From: Chrysoperla carnea
Lineage: Eukaryota; Arthropoda; Insecta; Neuroptera; Chrysopidae
Assembly (NCBI RefSeq): GCF_905475395.1
Contig: NC_058339.1
Location: 73,188,520-73,252,519 of the forward strand
Length of the DNA: 64,000 bases
Direction of reading: 5' to 3'
Each line of letters opens with the position of its first letter. Position 1 is the stretch's first letter. The position numbers and the translations under genes were made by a program. Shown piece after piece: positions 48,445-61,200 of this stretch. The notes beneath the pieces are model-generated. The model was not told the origin of the DNA and did no database searches. It worked only from the letters and a program-made list of their open reading frames with translations.

Positions 48445-48735
48445 TCAATTAACTGAGTTAATTGTTGAAATACCGTGCATAGAAAGTGTTCGATTTCAGC
48501 GCTTGCATTATTTTTTATAAAATAGAAGAGTTTAAAAAATCGTCATTTATTTGGTTTTCGAAAATTTTCAAAATTTTCTCTTGAGAAATATTGAATAGTT
48601 TTAAAACAAATCAAAACAAAAGAAATTGGCATGCAAATAATGCAACACTTGAATAAAGGAACCAAAAATATTTCGACGTTATATATATCTCGAATAGTTT
48701 CACTATAAATTACATTTTTTCTTATTCTAGATGCT
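48445..48735 (-). repeat. R4/5 and R7 fragments before tan exon 1
   Basis: AACTGAGTTAATTGTTGAAA marks a reversed R4/5 end at about 48450-48580. It is followed by an R7 piece with GCAACACTTGAATAAAGG and TCGAATAGTTT. Confidence 0.45.
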
Positions 48736-49209
48736 TACTGAGCAAAGTCAAAACATTACTTGAAGTTACTGAGGTCCTAAATTATTCGAATTATTTGATT
48801 AAATTATAGAGGCTTTATAGTTTAAGATTTAAGTAAAACATGTTTTAAACTTTGAGGGGAAGGTAACAAAAAAATTTAATAATTTATAGAGGTTTTTACC
48901 TTATCGAAATTCTTTACTTACACTTTATTCATAATAATATTTTATCATTTACGCAATAATGTTGCCTATATTTTGTCATAAATGTTTTACACTCAATATA
49001 GATAACATTTTAATATGACATGAATTAGCTAAAAATAATATGTGATAATTTATAATAATCATAAAAAGTATTTACAACAAGCAGTGTTATATAGTTATTA
49101 AGTTTAATTAAAGTCTAATTTATAATTTTATAATTATTATTATTTCTTTTGTTTTCAATGGCACAGCTACATCAAGAATAAATTTTAATAAATAAAAAAA
49201 AAATTCAAA

Positions 49210-52200
49210 ATGGATAATATTGGACGTCGTCAATGCATTCCAATAATATATACACGTGGAACACATTATGAAGTTGGATTCGATGTGGTAAGTTTATTTA
49301 TTTTTGATTGATGATTGATAATTTATTTATTTTAAGTCACTTTTAAACGTCGAGGTCATTATGGTACAGTTAAAGTCGTTACAAATAAAGGAAAATGAAA
49401 GAAACCGCTCGCATTTTGATAAAACCTCATGGAATGTGTTTCTTTAGGTGACAAATATCATTAGTAAGGCATGAGTTAGTGGTGCAAATGTTTCTATTTG
49501 TTAATAAACAATAAATTGTTGATTCAATGATACGATCAATGTTAAAGTTCACTTAAAAAATTAATAAATAGGAAACTTGTATGACGTAAATGTTAAGTGT
49601 TTGTCAAATAATCGAAAACAATTATACATGTATAACGTATAAGTTATCCAAATTGCCTATTTAATAATTTTGTAAGTCAACTTTAAGCATTGATCTTTTC
49701 ATTGAATTAACAATTTATTGTTTATTAACAAATAGAAACATTTGCGCCACTAACTAATGCATTACTAATGATTGTTACCTAAAAAACACATTCCATAAGT
49801 TTTTAGAAAAATGCGAGCGGTTTCTTTCATTTTCCTTTATTAGCCGATTTTAAGTTTTATTTAATAAATTTACATTTTTAAGTTAATAGATTATTATTTA
49901 TTTTTATTAAATCATGTTTTTGTGCGTGGGGATAAATGTACTGTCAACAAATAGTAACAAACATTGTAGTTTTTTTGACAGCATTTATTTTTATGCGATG
50001 CTCCACAATTTTGTTTCCCTATTGAACTTAGATAGAGATGAAGTAAGTCTCGCATCTGAGAGTGGTTGTGATAACTAACGCTAGATGTAACGCAACCGAA
50101 TTTCTGCCTGGCAAATTAAAATTACATATCACCTTAAAATGATTTGAAAACGTTTTTTTCTTTAATTTGTGGAAATAATATCTGCAGGCACCTTAGTAAC
50201 AACGACGAAATTGTCTTACAAGGGGAGCAAAAATTTAAAATAAATTCGAAGCTCAGAAGCTTCGTTTTCTTAAAATCGATTATTGCAATTTTAATTTTTC
50301 AAGAATTTTTATTTCGAAAACTAAGCGTCTAAAAAAAATCACAAGAGAACTTTTTTGCTAAATACTAATAAAAATAAACAAAAATATTTTTTATTTTGAC
50401 AAAATTCAAAATTTGGTACTTTGCGCATCCCCCACCTCTTGTTTACTAGTTGATTTATTTCATTAACGAACTTGATCTTTAAATATATATGTAAAATTTA
50501 ACAATGGTCATTTTTGACGGTAAGTAGGCAGGATCGATGATGTTTAAAGAAATTTTTCAAAATTTTATCAGCCCTCTAAAAGCAATAGCTCCATTTCCTT
50601 AAGAAATTCGCTAAAAATTGTCCCAAAATTATTTTAAAATCAACAATTTTTGCAGCTATTTATCCGCTCTCAGGTGTCAAACGTTGGGTACTTTATTCTT
50701 ACCTAATCTCAAGAATGGATATATCCAAAATTCAGCATAATTGTCATCAAAACAGTTTCGGGGTGAATAAAATAACTTTTACTCTCTTTTATAAAATTAA
50801 GTATCATGAATTTAAAGTAATTAACACCTATTTATAATGGTGATTTAATCTTTGTAGAATTCGACATTCTTATTTAGACCAGAAAAATAAGAAAAAAAAA
50901 AAAAAAAAAAAACAACCGATTTGTTTAAAAAATCCAAGGGAAATTTTTTCACCGGGATTATCTTTATTTGGATGTAAAAAACTGACGTGGGAAAAGTCCA
51001 TTACAAAATCATGAGCGTCAAAAAAAAAATTTCAAGGTAAAAAATCGCGTATATAGATTTTAGCAATTATAAAATTTGTTCGTGAGGTAATTTTACATAA
51101 AACAGGTTGTGCACAAAATATCCGTAGAAGCAATAGTTCTGATCTGATGACATTTGACTGAAAAAACTTAAAGTTTCATTACAAATGAATTACGAATTAT
51201 TTGCGATTGCAATATGTTAATTATTTCCTTCAAAAAATTTTCTTGGGCGTTAAAGCTTCTTATTATAAATGTACATAGTTCGTTTAGTTTATAAAATACT
51301 CAATTCATTCGTCTTATAAAATTCAAAATATGCAATACTAGCTATATGTAAAATTAGCTCACGAACAAATTTTGTAATAGCTTAAACTACCATAAACTTA
51401 ATAGTTTACGAGATATTAGAAAAAAAACCTATTTTCGTGACCTTTGACCAATAATAATATTATTTTTTTGCTTACATGATTTTGCAATGGACTTTTCATT
51501 GGTAATTTCTTGCATCCACAAATAACGATAATCTCGATGAAAAAACTTCACTTGAATTTTTTTTAAGCAGAAAAACCATTATTTTCCTGGATTATATTCT
51601 TTGGTAGATAATGTTAACAGAACAAATATTAATTATAGTAATTAAAGCTATAAATTATAATTAAATATATTTTTAATTCATAAATAATTAAAACAATTTA
51701 TTATCTATTTAAATAAATAGATAAATAAATTATTAATCTAGTTTTTATTTTAATAAATTATTTCCTTTTTTCCACTTATTAAGTTACTGTATTTGTGCGG
51801 TAGCGACCCAGTGCGGCTTCGCACGCTTTTAATTAGAATGTACTATAGATATAAACCTTTCGAAAAAATTATCTACTTGATGGTGAAAACCGTTTTAAAA
51901 TCCGTTGCGTGATTTAGAAGAAGTTAGTGGAAAAGACAGACAGACAGATGCGAATAGCTCACTCACCATGATAATTGAATTGTTTTAAGAAGAAAAATTT
52001 AAACAAATTTTTTTTAAAGTTGTTCTAAATGCCCTTAAAAAAATCGTAACAAATAAATGAAAAACCATTTCTTTAATTATTGAGTCTGTTAAAAAGGATC
52101 ACATTTGCTAAAATCCGTATGGTGTTCTTATTATCATATTTATAGACCTCAAACTTAAAAAATTATAATTTTTTGAAACTGCAAATTTTCAATAGTGTGT

Positions 52201-55200
52201 GTAGTATGTGGGAAATTTCTTAAATCTATACCAAAAATTTTTTCGAAGCATCATAATCGAGGAAATAAAACCAAAGAAACCCTCTAACTGAGGAGGAATT
52301 GTCTCCTTCTCAGTATATTTTTATGGGAGCCGGTGAAAAATGTTTTTCTGAGTGTATTCAAAAATAGCATACACAAGAGTGCTTGTGCTTTTTCGATTTA
52401 CGCCCATGCGGCGGGGCAGAATTTCCCTACTCCCAGACACCATATTCTCTTTATTAAAAATTAAAAAAAAAAAAACTATTGGGAGTAGGGAACTTAGGGC
52501 CCCGCCGCATGGGCGTACATCGAAAAAGCACAAGCACTTTAAATTAAAGTAAGGTTTAAAAATAGACGAAGAAACAAAGCACTAAAAATAATTAAAGTTC
52601 GAAAAATTTGAGCAGTAAGTCGGATTTGAATGCAGTTTTCGGCATTCGATTCGTTAGGGCGTCAGGAAATTTTGTCACCTAGTCTGATTTATAACAAATT
52701 AAAAATATACAATTAGCATAAGTATTATGAATTTTATAATTGCAATTTAAATTAACCGTAAATATTGAATTCACAATTCAGGTAATAGTGACGAAAATGA
52801 TTTCAAACTTGATATACGCGACATAATTGGTGTCAGAGGTATCTAATGCCCAGGATGAACGATATCCCCGTTGCCTCCTGGAGTTTTGGAGAAATTCGTC
52901 ATATAATCAGAAGGAGACGATGTGGAATTCTGTACTCTAGACACCAGGTACCGCTTAAACCAATTCTGGCGACCTCAAAAATCCCTGTGTAACAAATTTG
53001 AAATTATTTGCATCACTATTAACCGATTTGTGAATTTAAAATTTACGGTTAGTTTAAAATGCAATTATAAAATGCATATTAATTATGCTAATTGCATATT
53101 TTTATTTTCTTATAAATCAAATTAGTTCATAAAATTTCCTGACGCTCTAACGATTCGAATGTCGAAAACCGCATTCAAATCCGACTTACTGTTAAAAATT
53201 TTCGAACTTTATTCCTTCGTTTCTTCGTCTAAAAGTTTTACTATAGAGTGATACTTTACAATCTTTATAGGCATCGTTTTATAAGGTAATAAATCTGTAA
53301 TACATTTTATAATTGTATACTTCAATTTTAACATAATCACTGTAATTTGTAAAAAAAAAAAAAAATGTCCTTGAATATTGAATCCAAAAATAAAATTAAA
53401 ATTAAGTTAATATAATATATTATTCTTAATCTGTGCGATGCAAAACACCATTGTAATGGAATTTTACTTAAAATTACATAATGCTTCATAATTATCATAG
53501 TATTAAGCACTGTGCGTGCTATTATAGTATATGGAGAACTGGCAACATCGCGAAAAACTTGATATTATGGCGATTGCTAAATGAGATAGAGATTAAGTAC
53601 GCTTGCTACCTGAGAGCGGTTGCTTGACACAAGCGCGCATTTTTAGAAAAATATTGCGAGTTAAAATCATACTGAGATAAATTTTTGTTTAAACCTTCAG
53701 TACTCGCGTTTTGAGCATATTATTCACGCTCGATTTAAAACATAATGTACTGCTTAGGAAAAAACACGCTAGACAAATAATTTGAACGAAACAAGTGAAA
53801 ACAAACAATTGACTGAGTTAATTGTTGAAATACCATGTATAGACAGTGTTGATGCGCAATCGTTTGTTTTTTTGACGTCACGTAAATAACAAAAGATTTT
53901 CACTTTTAAATAAACACACACACAACTGATATTCCTATATTAATACATACTATAAAATTTGCACCTAATTAACGCCCTCGTGGGTAAACAGTGATGTTTA
54001 CAAAAAAATGTTTCAAACAAAAGTTTTTTATTTTTTTATAAGGAACATTTTTTACATTTAAACTTTTGTTCTATCTCTAACGGTTTACAAGATGGGTCCT
54101 ACGGACCCAAGACCCAATTGACCTATGATGCTCATTTACGAACTTGACCTCACTTTTTACGACCTGAGTACGCTGTAAAAATTTCAGTTCGATATATTTT
54201 TTCGTTTTTGAGTTATCGTGTCCACAGACGGACGGACAACCGGAAATGGATTAATTAGGTGATTCTATGAACACCTATACCAAAATTTTTTTCGTAGCAT
54301 CAATATTTTTAAGCGTTACAAACTTGGGACGAAACTTAATATACCATGTATATTTCATATATACATGGTATAAAAATATCATAAATTCAAATAATAAGTT
54401 TATTAGACAACATGTTAGTTTTTACAGATGCTCTCCTAATACTCTTGATATAATTACTATCTTTAGTATATGTTCTCTTAATATTTACGAATTTTTGATT
54501 TTTTTCACCACTGTTTTACGAAATTTGTTCTTTGTTATTTTTAGCCAAGGGTAGCCACGGATTACGGTAACTACGAGAGCGGAATTCCCGACGGGTCGAG
54601 CAAGTAATTTTCATTTTTGTGATTGAAATACTTTCTATCTTCATAGAATATTACCTATTTTCGAATTATGAAATTTTCAGATTTTTTCAATCTATCTACA
54701 GTTTTTAAAAATATTTTCTGTTCAAGTCTTTCAGAAATTGTGAGAATTTCTCTCATCACGGCAGTAAAGCTGTAAACAAACAAAAATTAACTCAGTTAAT
54801 TAAAAAAACTTGATGATTGAAATATGGTGAAATTAGTTAAAATGAATTTAATGATTAAGATTATTTATTTCTCTGTTCTAATATTTTCACTCTCAAACAT
54901 CATTCAATAATCACGTTATCGAACTATTTTTAATTAGCTAGTGCATTAAAAAATAAATTTATTCTCTCATCACGTGACTAAAGATTACCGAACGGTTGAT
55001 ACGAGTGTTGATGGGTTAAAATAATTTTTCATGTCCTTGCCAGATAGTTTTACCGTTGTTATTACCACATCAGATATTATTCTAATAATTTTAAAAAAAA
55101 AAACCTGTTCAAATCACTGAATTAACAATTACCACACTGAGTGCGGTACTTACATTAATGAACTATTTTTCAAAATGAGTGAGCAAAGTAGTTCTTATCT

Positions 55201-58200
55201 GACGAGCGTACATGTCCACACGTCCAGTGTTTTTTTTAAACAAATTTTAGACTAATAATAGACAAATAATAATATCTTATAATTGGAAATTCGGTCAAAT
55301 TTTCTCGATTTCCCGCTTTTCATTACATTATTTTGGGAAAATGGCTCAGGATTCGTGTTCTGCGACCCAAAAAATCAATGGTAACCCATTTTCAGGTCAA
55401 AAAAATGATTTTTTCAGAAACTACAAATTTTAAAAAAGACCGCATATAAAGAAATAGTTTTTTAAGGGTAGCAAATTACGGAAGTGCCTCCCCCTTATTT
55501 TTATTTTAGAAAAATGATTCTAAGGGTTTAACAAATACGTTTCAAAAAAAAAAAAAAAAAAAAAAATTTTGAAAAAGAAACTATTATGTTAAGATTGAAA
55601 AAAATAATTTTGTAATTTATGATAGCAATTAGATATCATAATATTTTATATATTTTATTATTTCTTCTCAATGACAAGGAACTTATGTACTCATTTATTA
55701 AAATTTTTATTGATTAATGCAGTAATTTGAATAATTATATTATACTAATGAGAGATAGATAATTACTTCATGTAAATGATTTTTTAATTAAATCATTTTA
55801 AATAAACAAATCGATCGATTTGTAATTAGACGATTCTAAATATTACCTTTCATAATAATCTGCTCTACTTTTTTTTTTTTAAATGAAATTAAAATATTAT
55901 TATTTAAAATGCGTGTGAATAAAATTAAATTAATCATTGAATAATAATTAAAATAGGAACTAGGCAAAACACGTAAAGATTTTAAAACAATAAAACTTAT
56001 GCATTTATAAAAATTAAACTGTGAATTCCTGGTTTTATTATCTTTTATACCTTTTTTTTTATAACTAATTCAAAAAAATAAAATTAAAACGAATTATTCA
56101 TTAATTAAAATATAATGCAGTAGTAATGCACATGGGACACACTGAAGGCTATATATAAGGCAGATTGTGATACCTAAAGAGCGAAGATTGTTTTGGAAAA
56201 AAAACGAGAGGTGTCGTGGGACACCCGATTGGAACTATGTTGTTGCATATCTGTGCATTAGTAATTCTGAAAGATTAAAGTATTAATTTAAGAAGTCAAA
56301 TACTTGTTTTATTGTTTAAATTTAAAGAATTAAATATTATAGTTACTTTAACTTTATACTTTATGAATTAATTGAAATACTAGTTAAAAAAGACAAAAAA
56401 ATTTCGAAAAGAAAAAAAGAAAATTCATATTGAAGGATTATTAAAAAAAAAATTCCCATATTCTCAAAATTCATGGCAAGCTGAATCAAATTAAAAAGTT
56501 TTACTTTCGAAGGTAACACATCGTCGGATTTTGGGGTCGTTTTAAATTGTTGCACATTTTTTGGTTTTACCTCCCAACCAGCACACAAATTAATATGTGC
56601 GATAAAAAACATTGTTCCAAAAACAATCAAAAATGATTGCCGATTTGACTAAACCGTTTCCCGTCTTGATACTGCTATATACTACCTTATGTGTTTAATG
56701 CATTTTATCAAATCGTAACATGCATTGATTAAGTGAAAAAAAGTGATGCAACATAAATGAATCTTTACTAATTGACAACTCAAGGCCGGAACTAGGATAC
56801 GATATTCTTTTGGGAATAATACAAACACACATCGCATAAATCCTTGTATCTATTAAGAGTTGATCGTAGTAAATTAGTAGATCTCATTATCTAAAATTCA
56901 AAATATTTATTTAAACTCATGGGAGATTAAGATGCTTAGTGGATAATTTATACTCTTTAGAGGATAAGATACTTAAACGTAAAGCAAATATCAAACTATT
57001 GTCTTAAACATTATTTTTTTTATGAAGTTGGGCTAAGTCTATATCAATTCTGAAAATTTTAGGAGGGGTTGCCCGATTATTTAAATAAATAAATGACCTC
57101 AAAAGTAGGCATATTTAACATTAGTTCTATGGTAAAATGGTATGTTTAAATTAAAGTTAAATCATTAATAAATTATGAAAACGAAAAAAAACCCGTTATG
57201 CCCGATTAATTAAGGATTTAGGTATGAGCACGGTAGTGGGGACACAAAAAATTTAAAAATTTATTCGTATTTTTCGTCTACATTCATGAAGTTGTACCAA
57301 AATTTATTATCACAGTTCAAAATAAGGTACAAATAATTTCAATCTAAAATGGCCTTTTTGCTCAATTTTGATCGGAACGGTTCGAAGAACATTTGGAACA
57401 TGTTACTACCTTAATTGCCTACTCATACGTATCAAATATTTTGTGAAAATCTGACAGGGAGTTTTCATGTAATTAATAATTAAAAATTAGAATTTTAACA
57501 TGTATTATAGCATTATGTATGTAATAGGTATATGTATAGTCATTACTTTGAAGTACAGATAGCTCAGTCGATAGAGGCGTGGGTATATAATTTCTTATTT
57601 TAGTGATTACTTAAAATTTATTATCATATTGTTGTAATTACGAGTTGGTTGGGTTAAGCTTGTCGACTATAGTGGAGTTGGTTTGGTTTCGAAATTTTTA
57701 GCCCTTGCATTTAAAAATGGGACACTATTTCAGAAAATGGAGATATTATTGTAAACGCAATTCCTCGCGGGTAGAGCTAATTAAATAATATTAAATTTGA
57801 ATCTAGTAACATTTGATTATGTCACGTTTATTACCCTTCTGGTGCGGAATCCTAAATAAATGATGCAAGGTTTGTTTACTACATCAAAACCTGAATGAAC
57901 TTAGTTGATTGACATTTTTTTATATTGTACAATAATTATAACATTTAATAATTTAACAAGGTCGGAACTAAAAAACGATATTTTCTATTCTTTTGGGAAC
58001 GCAAATACGAAATTTTCTAATCTTTTGGGAACGATAAAAAACACGTATTACATACATCCTTGATTTTGGCAATGATTTTAGATGACATTAAAAAGATACA
58101 GTATATCAGTAGAATATCAATAACTCATATGTTACTATTAATGTGTGCTTCCGATTTCTTACATACCGAATTTTAACTTATTTAAACAAAAGGGGACCGT

Positions 58201-61200
58201 TGGAGAAGCCCAAACACTTAGTGATTTAGGCAGCACCGCGTTTACAACTGGGGTAGTGCCACTTAAGCGGGCATTTTTTTTAGTCTTCGTAAATCTATCT
58301 GAGGCACCCAAGCAGAGCATTTTAATTAAAAATTGACTTCTTCGTTCCGCTCGAACGAATGGAAAAATAAAAATAATAATTTAATGTTAGGGTTCGACTC
58401 ATTCGGAATTCCGCTCCCGTAGTTACCGTAAGATACGGCTACCATATGTACCCGTGGCTAAAACAACAAACATACAAATTTAATAGAAAAGTAGTGAAAA
58501 TAATCAAAAGTTATTAAATTAATATTAGGAGAACATGTTTTAAAAATAGTAATTATATGTCTACAGTATTAAGAGAGCATCTGTAAAAACTAACGTGTTT
58601 TCCTTATAAACTTATTATTTAAATTTTATGATATTTTTTCGTTGAAATTATTTGTCTAGCGTGTTTTCTCCTAAGCGGTACATTTTTAGATCGTGAGTAT
58701 ATTTTTCGTCAAACCTTGACATAATTAGCTTAAAAATGAGAGGTGAATCATGGAATTTGATAAAGGCATTAGGAAGATAAAGGTAGGACAAACAAAACTT
58801 GCTAGAGTTATAAACTTATAATATATAAGATGACAAAAAATGAAGATTTTATGATTTATTTTTCATTTAAAAATTTCTTATTGTTTTTCATTTTTGTCAT
58901 TAACATCGATTCATGATATTTTTTTGTTTTTTATGAATCATATTTTTATTATCATATTTATGTATCCATGGTCATACGTTGAAATAAATAAGAAAATTTA
59001 AATTAAATAAATTACCTACTGTTCTGAACATAATAAATCTAACTTTACGATTAATAATGCAAAATATATTTAAAAACAAGTGAAAACCAACAATTGACTG
59101 AGTTAATTGTTGAAATACCATGTATAGACAGTGTTCATTACTCTGTCACATTACACATACATACATGTCACACATACATAACTGATAATCCCATATTAAT
59201 ACATACTATAAAATTTGCATCTAAAGTGTGTCCTCGCGAGTAAACAGTGAGGTTTACAAAAAAATGTTTCAAACAAAAGTTGTTTATTGTTTGATAAGAA
59301 ACATTTTTTACATTTAAACTTTTGTTCTATCTCCTACGGTTTACAAGATGGGTCCTACGGGCCCAAGACCCAATTGACCTATGATGCTCATTTACGAACT
59401 TGACCTCACTTTTTACGTCCTGAGTACGCTGTAAAAATTTCAGAGCAGACGGGCGGACGGACAGACGATTAACCAAAAATGGACTTTGATGATTCTATGA
59501 ACACCTCTTCCAAAATTTTTTTCGTAGCATCAATATTTTTAAGCGTTACAAACTTTGGACTAAACTTAATATACCATGTATATTTCATATATATGGTATA
59601 AAAATATGATATATGAGTGCTGCACAAAAACTGGGCCGGCTTTGACTTTGTTATACTCTTTATGGCTATTAGCAGTAAAGGTAAAAATAATTTAAATAGG
59701 CATTGGCAAACGGGGCTGACAGAAGTCCCTCGGACTTAAGTAACTAAAATTCGAGTAAGACAGTGACACCTAACCCGTCTCGTTTCCTCCTCTATGAGCA
59801 ATGCAGACTTGGATAAAGAGAAACACAATAAAGTTTATGGCACACAGTAAAGTTATAGCAATGATGACTTCGACTTAAAATAACTCGTCTTTTAAATACA
59901 GAGTGCTACCTATTTAGAATCTAAAGTACCTATTAGAAGAGGAATTTTAATTTATCTTACACATCCCAATGATAAGGTTTGGGGTGGGGATACTTTTGTT
60001 TGGTTATTCATTCATCTCTGTATTTCTTCAAGAGTTACTTTGAATTAAAAAAGTAAAAATTAATTTTTTTTTGTAAGTAATTTTAATAATGGAAAACATC
60101 ATTGCTTTTCAATATATAAAAAAAATTAAATTTATATTACATTATTATATTTTTTCCAGATGTTTTAATTTTAATAAAATAATTGGTAGGATACTCTGTA
60201 TTTATAGAACCCACGTAGGTCTGGTCTGGTAGGTAGTCATACCTACTTCCATTGAAAGTGAATGTCAATAAAATAAAATAACTTTAAAAAAAAAAATGTT
60301 ACATTGAACTTGATCATAGATACAATAAATACAAGTCATTATAATTTAATTTAATTCGTTCTCTCATCTAATTATTTATTTTATTACATAATTTAAATTT
60401 AATTTATTATACCAAAATTAAGTAAGTCAATCAATCTAAGTATTAATTGACTAGATTCTTGATTAAGGATGTACGAGCGCCTGGGTAATTTTGGATAAAA
60501 AGCTTGCTTTTTTTATATATGAAGTTCGACTAAGTCTAAGTCAATTCTGAAAATTTTAGGGGATGGGGGGGGTGGCTTAACCGATTATTTAAATAAATAA
60601 ATGACTTTAAAAAGTAGGCATATTTAACATTGACTTTATGGTAAAACAATAGATGGATGATGATATGTTTTCATAGATTTCTCCAAAACTAGTCGGTGGA
60701 AATTAAAAAACTAACTACTTAAATTGAAGTTAAAACCTTAATAAATTATTTTAAAAAAAAAAAAAACGCAATGCCCGACTAATTAAGGATGTATGAGCAC
60801 CGTAGTGGGGACACACAAATTTAAAAAATATATATTTCAATTTTGATAGCGAATTATATTATAACTTGACAATATAAGACGAAAAGTACGAATAAAATTT
60901 TTCGATATCTGGAATATGTTTCAAAATATCGAAAATTGAAAAGTTTGTTTAATTATTTAGCTTTCGATATTTCGAAAACCAAGGCAGATATCGAAAAATT
61001 GTATTCTTAGTTTTCGTCTACATTCATAAAGTTATAACAAAATTCATCAAAGTTGAAAATAAGGTATGAATAATTTCAACAATTAGTCTAAACTTGCCTT
61101 GTTTACTTCGAAATCGTTATGGAATATGCAATTTTTCGAACTTTTCCGTTAATTTGACTTTATTTCGAGTCAATTGGTAGAAATCCCATGTTTCTGTCAA

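Noticed and set aside
52321-52552. Overlapping open frames on both strands as genes
   Set aside because: They mirror each other because they lie on the two arms of a hairpin element.
54267-54554. 95-codon open frame as a gene
   Set aside because: Spans the junction of the nested R4/5 and R6 repeats.
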